From Pseudomonadota bacterium (GTDB taxonomy: Bacteria; Pseudomonadota; Gammaproteobacteria; Burkholderiales; Eutrophovitaceae), in contig PAHB01000031.1 in NCBI GenBank assembly GCA_002704665.1, positions 1 through 11,191 on the forward strand: a DNA stretch of 11,191 nucleotides. Direction: 5' to 3'. The position numbers and the translations under genes were made by a program. The number at the start of each line of letters is the position of its first letter. Within the stretch, counting starts at the first letter, position 1. The notes beneath the pieces are model-generated. The model searched no databases. It worked only from the letters and a program-made list of their open reading frames with translations, and was not told the DNA's origin. Positions 1-6,048 of the stretch are shown in pieces.

Positions 1-20
1 TCGGCTTCATAAGTTTTTGT

Positions 21-1808
21 GTGGTGCTCGCTGTTTTAGAACAGTTAGGTCTACCCCAGGAATTCATTGGCTACACATTTCTATTCGCTACCATTTTTTT
101 ATATGCAGGAATTGGTTTTCTCAGTAAAACTAACGAACCTGACAATTACTATGTAGCTGGTAGAAGGGTCCCAGCGTTATTTAATGGAATGGCTACCGGC
201 GCCGACTGGATGTCGGCTGCCTCATTTATTTCTCTGGCTGGTTTGATAGCTTTCATGGGCTATCAAGGAAGTCAATATTTAATGGGATGGACAGGTGGAT
301 ATGTGCTACTGGCACTTTTGCTTGCACCCTACCTCAGAAAGTTTGGGAAGTTCACCGTGCCAGAATTTATAGGCGATAGATTTTATTCACAAACTGCCCG
401 GATTGTCGCCGTTATTTGCTTAATTTTTATCTCCTTTACCTACGTCGCAGGTCAAATGCGTGGTGTTGGAATAGTATTTTCCAGATTTTTAGAGGTCGAT
501 ATTACCACAGGTTTATTAATTGGAATGGGAGTGGTATTTCTGTATGCGGTACTTGGAGGAATGAAGGGAATAACGTATACCCAGGTGGCACAATATTGCG
601 TCTTAATTTTTGCTTATACAGTTCCAGCCATATTTATTTCATTTCAGTTAACAGGCAATCCGATACCCCAGTTGGGGCTAGGCTCGGAATTAGTCCAAGA
701 GCCCGGAGTTTATCTCCTAGATAAATTAGACACGATCGTACAGGATTTGGGTTTTCACAGTTATATTGACTCTATGAACGTAAGTACAATAAACATTTTT
801 TGTATTACCCTTGCGCTGATGGTTGGAACCGCTGGCCTTCCTCACGTAATTGTAAGGTTTTTTACCGTTCCGAAAGTAAGAGATGCAAGAAGCTCAGCTG
901 GCTGGGCGTTAGTTTTTATAGCGATACTCTACACAACCGCCCCTGCTGTAGCGGTGATGGCGAGGTATAATCTCATAAACACCGTCCATCCAAGCGTAAG
1001 TGACACAGAAATCACGAGTATAGCTTATCAAGACCGACCTGAATGGATAAAAAGATGGGAGGAAACAAAACTTATCCAGTGGGAAGATTCTAACGGTGAT
1101 GGAAAAATTCAAGCGTTTAATGATAAGAATATCGATTTCCAGGCAAAGGCTGAGATTGAATATGGATGGAACAAAAGTGAGCTCACGGTTGACAGGGATA
1201 TTATGGTTTTAGCGAATCCTGAAATAGCACAACTTCCCAACTGGGTGATAGCTTTGATTGCAGCCGGTGGAATTGCAGCAGCGCTATCGACTGCTGCCGG
1301 ACTCTTGCTGGTGATTTCCTCATCTATATCTCATGATCTCCTAAAAGGGACACTCATGAAGACAATTTCGGAAAAACAAGAGTTATTTGCAGGTAGATGC
1401 GCTGCAGCTGTTGCCATTTGTGTGGCGGGGTACCTTGGCTATAATCCTCCCGGATTTGTGGCTCAGGTTGTAGCCTTTGCCTTCGGATTGGCGGCTTCTA
1501 GTTTGTTTCCAGTTATTTTAATGGGAATTTTTAGCAAAAGACTAAATAAGTGGGGTGCCATATCTGGAATGCTGACGGGTCTCGTGTTTACCATGGGCTA
1601 TATTTTATATTTTAAGGGCGTGTTTTTTGAACCGATGGCCGCTAACATTCCAGAGAATTGGTTGTTTGGTATTTCTCCAGAGGGAATTGGGACCATTGGG
1701 ATGTTAATGAATTTTGCGGTAGCTTTTGCTGTATCTTCGCTGACCGCGCCTCCGCCAAAACATATTCAAGCGATGGTAGAGGATATAAGGATTCCCAAGT
1801 CGACTTGA
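21..1808 (+). CDS. Sodium:solute symporter, VC_2705-type subfamily (5' end uncertain)
   Basis: A polytopic secondary transporter of the SSS/LeuT-fold family, expected to import a small organic solute with Na+ across the inner membrane; the substrate cannot be read from the sequence (relatives are often labelled acetate or monocarboxylate permeases). About 13 hydrophobic segments are visible. Family landmarks are GMATGADWMSAASF (56-69), GGYVLLALLLAPYLRKFGKF (92-111), GQMRGVG (144-150), GGMKGITYTQVAQY (179-192) and AALSTAAGLLLVISSS, with S423-T424 in the region that supplies Na2-site ligands. A hydrophilic insert at about 315-395 carries a D-S-N-G-D-G-K-I motif (356-363). The start used is GTG at 21; GTG at 24 is equally possible. 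No good Shine-Dalgarno is seen and the frame stays open to the window edge, so the true start may lie upstream, although the N-terminus already covers the family's usual first helix. Bases 1-12 read as three codons and TAA in another frame, possibly the tail of an upstream gene. A terminator follows directly. Confidence 0.93.
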   Translation: MVLAVLEQLGLPQEFIGYTFLFATIFLYAGIGFLSKTNEPDNYYVAGRRVPALFNGMATGADWMSAASFISLAGLIAFMGYQGSQYLMGWTGGYVLLALLLAPYLRKFGKFTVPEFIGDRFYSQTARIVAVICLIFISFTYVAGQMRGVGIVFSRFLEVDITTGLLIGMGVVFLYAVLGGMKGITYTQVAQYCVLIFAYTVPAIFISFQLTGNPIPQLGLGSELVQEPGVYLLDKLDTIVQDLGFHSYIDSMNVSTINIFCITLALMVGTAGLPHVIVRFFTVPKVRDARSSAGWALVFIAILYTTAPAVAVMARYNLINTVHPSVSDTEITSIAYQDRPEWIKRWEETKLIQWEDSNGDGKIQAFNDKNIDFQAKAEIEYGWNKSELTVDRDIMVLANPEIAQLPNWVIALIAAGGIAAALSTAAGLLLVISSSISHDLLKGTLMKTISEKQELFAGRCAAAVAICVAGYLGYNPPGFVAQVVAFAFGLAASSLFPVILMGIFSKRLNKWGAISGMLTGLVFTMGYILYFKGVFFEPMAANIPENWLFGISPEGIGTIGMLMNFAVAFAVSSLTAPPPKHIQAMVEDIRIPKST

Positions 1809-1820
1809 CACAAAAAAAAT

Positions 1821-1859
1821 TACCGAAGGTTTTGTCTGGTGACTCCTTCGGTATTTTTT
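1821..1859 (+). terminator. Rho-independent terminator of the symporter gene
   Basis: Perfect 9-bp stem TACCGAAGG (1821-1829) with CCTTCGGTA (1845-1853), a 15-nt loop, then six T (1854-1859). It begins 12 bp after the symporter TGA. An A-run at 1812-1819 precedes the stem, so the structure could also stop minus-strand transcription, though no minus-strand gene ends here. Confidence 0.88.
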
Positions 1860-1887
1860 GCTAACTTACCAGTCGTTTTGTTATCAT
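1858..1887 (+). promoter_or_regulatory. Candidate promoter of tRNA-Phe
   Basis: TTGCTA (1858-1863, 4 of 6 consensus bases) and TATCAT (1882-1887, 5 of 6) are separated by 18 nt. A GC-leaning discriminator (AGGCGC) follows, and the predicted start near 1894 lies a few bases before the tRNA. The -35 box overlaps the terminator T-run. The position fits a stable-RNA promoter but the -35 match is weak. Confidence 0.35.
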
Positions 1888-1900
1888 AGGCGCTTTATTT

Positions 1901-1973
1901 GGCCAAGTAGCTCAGTCGGTAGAGCAGTGGACTGAAAATCCTCGTGTCGGTGGTTCAATTCCGCCCTTGGCCA
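1901..1973 (+). tRNA. tRNA-Phe (anticodon GAA)
   Basis: A full 73-nt cloverleaf decoding UUC/UUU. The acceptor stem GGCCAAG pairs perfectly with CTTGGCC (1966-1972). The D arm is GCTC/GAGC with loop AGTCGGTA, the anticodon loop is CTGAAAA with GAA at 1934-1936, the T arm is GGTGG/CCGCC with loop TTCAATT, and the discriminator is A1973. Two oddities are visible. The anticodon stem GTGGA/TCCTC contains a T28-T42 mismatch, where relatives normally have a pair. After the discriminator the DNA reads CCT rather than CCA, so the last A at least is not encoded and a CCA-adding enzyme would have to complete the 3' end. All bases typical of tRNA-Phe are otherwise in place, so I regard it as functional. 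Confidence 0.96.
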
Positions 1974-2081
1974 CCTTAAATTTTAATTTTGACCAAAGTT
2001 TGTGTCGCATGATTTGTGTTAAATTAGTTGCTTACGTTAACATTACGTATTTATAGTGGCCATATAAGAAAAATCTAGATC

Positions 2082-2127
2082 AATGGTTTACCATTAATAG
2101 ACTATGTATTTGGAAAAGAGACATAGT
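2082..2127. repeat. Two small inverted repeats upstream of the nuclease gene
   Basis: AATGGT-TT-ACCATT (2082-2095) is a perfect 6+6 inverted repeat, and ACTATGT (2101-2107) pairs with ACATAGT (2121-2127) across a 13-nt spacer. Both lie in the 180-bp gap between tRNA-Phe and the nuclease, the second ending 26 bp before the start codon. They could be operator half-sites or mRNA leader hairpins, or chance in AT-rich DNA. A weak promoter candidate, TTGCTT (2028-2033) and TATAGT (2052-2057) with an 18-nt spacer, lies just upstream. Nothing else is recognisable in this gap. Confidence 0.25.
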
Positions 2128-2153
2128 GGTTCAAAGACTGCAATTGATTTTGT

Positions 2154-2705
2154 ATGAATAAAAGGCCTACTACTTCCAATATAATATATTTGCTATTTTT
2201 GTTGGCACATCCTGTATCTGTAAGTTACGCTTGGACAATTTCTGGCAAAGTCGTTGATGTATACGACGGCGACAGTATAACAATCTTGGAAGATGAGACC
2301 GGATGGACGCGGCTTATTCGTCTATCAGCTATTGATGCACCTGAGTTATCTCAAAGATATGGTAGAGAGTCACGAGATTTTCTGTACACATTTGCCTATG
2401 GCAAAAAGGTTACGGCTGATTGTTACCGCACTATTCGACAGCGCATCGAAATTTGTACTGTTAATATGAATGAGAAAGACTTAGCTTTAAATCAGCTCGA
2501 GGCAGGGATGGCGTGGCGGTTTCGATTATACGTCGAAGGAGTTCATCCAAAAAAAAGATATCCTTACGAATTAGCAGAAAAAAAAGCCAAAGCAGAGCAA
2601 ATTGGCCTTTGGACGGATGAAAACCCAATTAGACCCTATAAATATAGAGAAAAATACGAAAGGTGGGATTGGTACTGGGATTGGTATTATTATCAGGATT
2701 GGTGA
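2154..2705 (+). CDS. Secreted staphylococcal-nuclease-like (thermonuclease) protein
   Basis: A 183-residue SNase-fold nuclease, predicted to hydrolyse DNA and/or RNA with Ca2+ outside the cytoplasm. Residues 1-26 form a Sec signal peptide (basic N-terminus, hydrophobic core 10-20, likely cut after SYA-26). The OB-fold core follows: DGD (38-40) matches the Ca-binding Asp21 of staphylococcal nuclease, and R56, D61 and E64 in IRLSAIDAPE match Arg35, Asp40 and Glu43. The second catalytic arginine (Arg87) should lie in the RTIRQR stretch, R95 or R97, but the usual YGR context is missing, so this assignment is uncertain. C90 and C101 could form a disulfide in the periplasm. The family ending AEQIGLW (147-153) is present. 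Residues 160-183 form an unusual tail with 12 aromatic residues. ATG 2154 has no Shine-Dalgarno but gives a complete signal peptide. Its stop lies 1 bp from the stop of the convergent transporter gene. Confidence 0.9.
   Translation: MNKRPTTSNIIYLLFLLAHPVSVSYAWTISGKVVDVYDGDSITILEDETGWTRLIRLSAIDAPELSQRYGRESRDFLYTFAYGKKVTADCYRTIRQRIEICTVNMNEKDLALNQLEAGMAWRFRLYVEGVHPKKRYPYELAEKKAKAEQIGLWTDENPIRPYKYREKYERWDWYWDWYYYQDW
2664..2702 (+). repeat. 12-bp tandem repeat coding the Trp/Tyr tail of the nuclease
   Basis: TGGGATTGGTAC (2664-2675) is followed directly by TGGGATTGGTAT (2676-2687), one mismatch in 12, each coding W-D-W-Y. A degenerate third copy, CAGGATTGG (2694-2702), codes Q-D-W just before the stop. 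The repeat is in frame and suggests that the tail grew by short tandem duplication at the very 3' end of the gene. Confidence 0.75.
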
Positions 2706-2706
2706 T

Positions 2707-3702
2707 TTATTGAAATGCCGAAGAGTTTTTGGGTTCTTTGATTCCAAGTTCAAACGCACGGAGTCTCTTATAAACAGAGATTAACTCAACAATGATATTC
2801 CAACTTCTGACTAAAAATTGAAATGAAGATTCTACCTGCCCAAAAGCTCTAACGATCTGCTGCATCACTCCAAGGGTAATTGCCGCGCCAACAATAGTTG
2901 GACCCAAGGCAATGTAAGGCACTAAAACACCAAATTGCAGATATGACCATTTTGCCACGTCAAAATACATGTAGTGGAAAAAAAGCCGGAAGTAATTTCT
3001 TCGAACATTTGAAAAAAGTTCAGTAACTGTCGGAGGTGCCGCCCGGTCCTCATGGTCTTCGCCAAAAACGAGCTCCTTTCGGTAGGCTGCCTCAACTTTC
3101 TGATTGTTGAATTCCAGACCGGGAAGTTTAATCCCGACCGCCGCTAACACAGCTGTTCCAAAAAGCGCAAAAATAATCGCAATATACACCAGTGCGTGGT
3201 CGACTTCGCCAAAAAACGGAACCACTTTTATCGCCTTTGAGAGTTCCCAAAGTATCGGAAGAAATGCGACTAGGGTCAGTACCGATTCAAGCAAACTGGC
3301 CCCAAGGGATTCTACAATTGCCGCAAAACGTCTTGAGTCTTCTTGAATTCTTTGGCTTGCGCCTTCAATATGCCGCAGTTTACCCCAATGACTCATGTAA
3401 AAATCGTTCATGGCGTTTCGCCAGCGAAAGACCCAATGTTTGGTGTAAAAACTTAAAACAACGGCGACGATAACGTATATGCCTGCAATTTGCCCAAATG
3501 TCAGGATAAAACCGTAATACTCTTGCAATGACACTGCTTCCGCTTGCCCAAGAGCTTTTTGGACTAAATCGTAAAATCCTCCAAACCATTCGTTGATCAT
3601 TACGTTAACTTGAACCTGATACCAAGTTCCGGCCACGATCAGCAGTACTCCAGGCCAAGCCCACATGGTCCACTGTTTGGATAAGAAAAAAGACCTAAAC
3701 AA
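2707..3702 (-). CDS. SbmA/BacA-family peptide transporter, N-terminally short form
   Basis: An inner-membrane protein of the SbmA_BacA family. Characterised members are proton-driven importers of antimicrobial peptides such as microcins and proline-rich peptides, and lack an ATPase domain, as does this one. Strong family motifs are FRWRNAMND (92-100), HIEGASQRIQED (111-122), GIKLPGLEFNNQKVEAAYRK (190-209), FGEDHEDRA (213-221), PPTVTELF (223-230), NYFRLFFHYMYFD (236-248), FGQVESSFQFL (287-297) and ELISVYKRLRAFE (306-318). It has 331 residues against about 406 in E. coli SbmA; roughly 75 residues, the first membrane segments, are absent. The start is TTG at 3702, chosen because AGGAG lies 7 nt upstream and the protein then begins MFRSFF, resembling known N-termini. 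An in-frame TAA two codons upstream rules out a longer frame. A BacA-like role in very-long-chain fatty acid or lipid A modification is an alternative. Confidence 0.92.
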   Translation of the reverse strand: MFRSFFLSKQWTMWAWPGVLLIVAGTWYQVQVNVMINEWFGGFYDLVQKALGQAEAVSLQEYYGFILTFGQIAGIYVIVAVVLSFYTKHWVFRWRNAMNDFYMSHWGKLRHIEGASQRIQEDSRRFAAIVESLGASLLESVLTLVAFLPILWELSKAIKVVPFFGEVDHALVYIAIIFALFGTAVLAAVGIKLPGLEFNNQKVEAAYRKELVFGEDHEDRAAPPTVTELFSNVRRNYFRLFFHYMYFDVAKWSYLQFGVLVPYIALGPTIVGAAITLGVMQQIVRAFGQVESSFQFLVRSWNIIVELISVYKRLRAFELGIKEPKNSSAFQ

Positions 3703-3709
3703 ATGTTAT

Positions 3710-3714
3710 CTCCT
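3710..3714 (-). promoter_or_regulatory. Shine-Dalgarno AGGAG fixing the TTG start of the SbmA-like gene
   Basis: On the minus strand AGGAG is followed by 7 nt (ATAACAT) and then TTG at 3702. The stop TAA within that spacer is in frame with the gene, so TTG is the first possible start. This is the strongest ribosome binding site in the window. Confidence 0.8.
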
Positions 3715-3868
3715 GTTGAAATGCAAAAAATCAAGAAATTAGTTTTGAAGCCGATAATACATTTGGTGGTTAAGACTGCGCATGATAGCGTTAAGTTGCA
3801 AAAATCACCAGTCCTCAAGTTTAAATTGAACGTGGACGCTGGGCTAATTCAATACGGGATACAAAAAA

Positions 3869-4426
3869 GTGAAAAGAATAATCTTAGAGGTGGTCCTGGG
3901 GCTGACAGCTATTGGTTTGGGTATATTCTGTTTCCTACAATTCGGGAATATCTCCGAATTAAAAAAACAGTTAGGCGAAGTAGCTCAATATCAGGAGGAA
4001 AGTATTAAACTAAAGCAACAGGCGCAAGACAATGCAGGAGAGCTTAACCAACTGCGAGTTAAGGGACGAATTCTTGATGCATCACGTTATGCACTTGCAA
4101 GCGGAATAGCGTTAAAAGATATACAAGCAGCAGCAGAGGCTGTAGATGCTGCAGCCGTCCCTTTAAATCCTCAGCCCGCCGAGGATGGTGCACCACAGCA
4201 AAAACCTGAATCTAAAGGAATGAATGCCGATAGGTTGCTTGCTACCGGAGCGCTAAGAATGCTGATTTACGGAGAGAGTGATCAAAAAGCTCTTGATGCC
4301 TTTGAGAAAGCTCTTGAAATGGTCGACTTAAAATCCAAATTAAAAGCAGTGTGCGCGGCCCAAGCCGGAATTGCTGCGTCTGGAAAAGACATAGATATAT
4401 TGTCCGAGTGTCAGGTAAAACCGTAG
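3869..4426 (+). CDS. Uncharacterised single-pass membrane protein with coiled coil
   Basis: I do not recognise this 185-residue protein. It starts with a short basic stretch (MKRII) and a membrane segment (about 4-25, including C21), so it is probably anchored by its N-terminus with the rest outside the cytoplasm; an uncleaved signal anchor fits better than a lipoprotein because no lipobox is seen. Residues 28-66 are charged and Gln/Lys/Glu-rich, likely a coiled coil. Residues 68-96 form an Ala-rich helix, 97-118 a Pro/Gln/Glu-rich linker, and 119-172 helices with a TPR-like ALDAFEKALE (141-150). C162 and C181 could pair. GTG 3869 is the only start after the in-frame TAA at 3845; GGGA at 3856-3859 is a weak Shine-Dalgarno. 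It is divergent from the SbmA-like gene (166-bp gap) and convergent with the small ORF at 4456. The ordered domain layout argues for a real gene. Confidence 0.72.
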   Translation: MKRIILEVVLGLTAIGLGIFCFLQFGNISELKKQLGEVAQYQEESIKLKQQAQDNAGELNQLRVKGRILDASRYALASGIALKDIQAAAEAVDAAAVPLNPQPAEDGAPQQKPESKGMNADRLLATGALRMLIYGESDQKALDAFEKALEMVDLKSKLKAVCAAQAGIAASGKDIDILSECQVKP

Positions 4427-4455
4427 AAATTTTCAGCAAAACAATCCCTCAGAAC

Positions 4456-4626
4456 CTAAAATGACACCTTGTTGATCAAGAAGGCTACCAGCAGAGAAAA
4501 AGCGCTGCCTATTCCCAGCAGCAATATAAACCTAAATGTCAGTTTATTGCGTAACAAAAACTCCATACGTTTTGTTATTGGTTCAATTTGGTTAAAAAGG
4601 TCAGTGGTAATTTTTTTGTAGTCCAT
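4456..4626 (-). CDS. Probable small membrane protein (56 residues)
   Basis: A short minus-strand frame from ATG (4624-4626) to TAG (4456-4458). The product begins MDYKKITTDLFNQIEPITKR, has a basic patch RNKLTFR (26-32), then one clear membrane helix (about 33-52, FILLLGIGSAFSLLVAFLIN) and ends KVSF. The charge pattern suggests N-in topology. The amphipathic N-terminus followed by one helix looks like a real small membrane protein, but there is no good Shine-Dalgarno and no homologue comes to mind. TTGACA lies upstream on the same strand (complement of 4652-4657), without a good -10. The ORF accounts for about half of the otherwise empty 364-bp stretch 4427-4790; the rest holds 29 bp to the previous gene and the hemA promoter region. 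Confidence 0.5.
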   Translation of the reverse strand: MDYKKITTDLFNQIEPITKRMEFLLRNKLTFRFILLLGIGSAFSLLVAFLINKVSF

Positions 4627-4728
4627 CTGAAATTGAAGGGTTGCTGTGTCGTGTCAAATTTTTGTTTTCTTACCACCTGCATAACAGAATGGGATTTTTT
4701 AATTAAATAAATTGCGCCAAAGTTAATT

Positions 4729-4759
4729 TTGCCACAAAAAAACTGTTTAGAAGTATAAT
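4729..4759 (+). promoter_or_regulatory. Candidate promoter of the hemA-prfA-prmC-grxD unit
   Basis: A perfect TATAAT (4754-4759) is preceded by TTGCCA (4729-4734, 5 of 6 consensus bases) with a 19-nt spacer, slightly longer than ideal. The predicted start near 4766 gives a leader of about 25 nt. No riboswitch or attenuator fits in so short a leader. Confidence 0.55.
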
Positions 4760-4790
4760 TATCGGCTATTTATCGCGCAAAGCTGTTTGA

Positions 4791-6041
4791 ATGAATTCGT
4801 TATATACTTTTGGCTTAAATCATCACAATACTCCTGTGGATATTCGAGAGAAGGTTGTCTTTGGGAGAGACAATTTGATTGAAGGGTTGCAAGGGGTTTC
4901 AAAGAGCGCATCCGTTCCAGAAGTTGCTATAGTGTCGACTTGTAATAGGACCGAGGTTTATTGTGGAGGGGGTGACCCCGCCGAAGCTATGACATGGTTA
5001 GCTGAATACCATAACCTTGATGCCGATTTTATAAAGCCCTACATATACTTGCTGCCGGAAGAGCGTGCGGTATTTCATGCTTTTCGAGTTGCCAGCGGTT
5101 TAGACTCAATGGTGATAGGAGAGCCACAAATATTAGGTCAAATAAAAGATGCCGTAAAAAGTGCCGAAGCAGCTGGGACTATGGGCACAATCCTTCATAA
5201 ATTGTTTCAGAAAACTTTTTCTGTTGCAAAAAAAGTAAGATCCGAAACGGAAATCGGATCCCATTCAGTTTCACTAGCGTCAATAGCCGTAAGTTTAAGC
5301 GAAAGATTATTTCCGAATATCAGAGACCGTAAGATTTTGTGTATCGGAGCTGGCGAAATGGTAGAACTATTTGCATCTCGTTTTTACACGCTTGGACTAG
5401 ATGATGTTACCTTCGCTAATCGATCTGTGGAAAGAGCCCAAGAGATGGCAAAAAAATTCGATGGATCTGTAATCACCCTTAATGACATCCCCAATCAAAT
5501 AAGTAGGTATGACATAGTCTTTTGCTCAACTGCTAGTCCTGTCCCAGTCCTAGGCAAAGGCACCGTAGAGAGAGCAATAAGGACGCGAAAACATGAACCT
5601 GTAATACTTTTTGACTTAGGGGTCCCAAGGGATATTGAACCAGAGATTCAATCGATGGACGATGCATTTTTATATTCGGTGGACGATTTGGGCAAAATTG
5701 CTAAAGATGGGGTTAAATTGCGCAAAGCCGCGGTAAAAAAGGCGGAAAACATAATTAACGCAGGCGTTGGTGAGTTTATGTCTTGGATGAGCCGAAGAAA
5801 AAACGCTCCTATAATAATGTCTTTGCGGGACCAAATGGAGCGACATAGAGTAACTGAGATGACGCGAGCGATCAAATTACTTAATCGTGGAGAAAGTCCT
5901 GAAAAGGTTTTGGAAGAAATAACCCGTTCACTTGTAAATAAACTGGGTCATGGGCCGATAAACCTCATAAACCAAGCGGGCGTTTCGGATCGTACCGAAA
6001 TAGCACGGGCCCTTGCATCGCTAGTAAAAAAAAGAGATTGA
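4791..6041 (+). CDS. hemA: Glutamyl-tRNA reductase
   Basis: Reduces glutamyl-tRNA(Glu) with NADPH to glutamate-1-semialdehyde, the first committed step of the C5 pathway to 5-aminolevulinate, haem and other tetrapyrroles; cytoplasmic homodimer. The 416 residues match the family length. The catalytic domain shows GLNHHNTPVDIRE (8-20), the nucleophile C51 in STCNRTEVY, the conserved H96 and ASGLDSMVIGEPQILGQIK (101-119). The NADPH-binding domain has GAGEM (186-190) and a later PVPVLGKGTVERA, FDLGVPRDIEPEI and LYSVDDL; the C-terminal helical part is the dimerisation domain. The sequence style (HAFRVASGLDSM, KLFQKTFSVAKKVRSET) resembles betaproteobacterial HemA more than the E. coli enzyme. ATG 4791 gives the family N-terminus but has no Shine-Dalgarno. 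The gene is first in the operon, with 7 bp to prfA. Confidence 0.98.
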   Translation: MNSLYTFGLNHHNTPVDIREKVVFGRDNLIEGLQGVSKSASVPEVAIVSTCNRTEVYCGGGDPAEAMTWLAEYHNLDADFIKPYIYLLPEERAVFHAFRVASGLDSMVIGEPQILGQIKDAVKSAEAAGTMGTILHKLFQKTFSVAKKVRSETEIGSHSVSLASIAVSLSERLFPNIRDRKILCIGAGEMVELFASRFYTLGLDDVTFANRSVERAQEMAKKFDGSVITLNDIPNQISRYDIVFCSTASPVPVLGKGTVERAIRTRKHEPVILFDLGVPRDIEPEIQSMDDAFLYSVDDLGKIAKDGVKLRKAAVKKAENIINAGVGEFMSWMSRRKNAPIIMSLRDQMERHRVTEMTRAIKLLNRGESPEKVLEEITRSLVNKLGHGPINLINQAGVSDRTEIARALASLVKKRD

Positions 6042-6048
6042 TTAAAAA

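Noticed and set aside
2571..2784. Frames on both strands over the nuclease tail giving Gly-Ile and Ile-Pro repeats
   Set aside because: These low-complexity products are shadows of the 12-bp tandem repeat in the real nuclease frame.
3703..4008. 101-residue plus-strand frame starting next to the TTG of the SbmA-like gene
   Set aside because: It overlaps the better-supported 3869 gene by 140 bp in another frame, has no ribosome binding site, and would cover the leader of the SbmA-like gene. Its composition shows no domain pattern.
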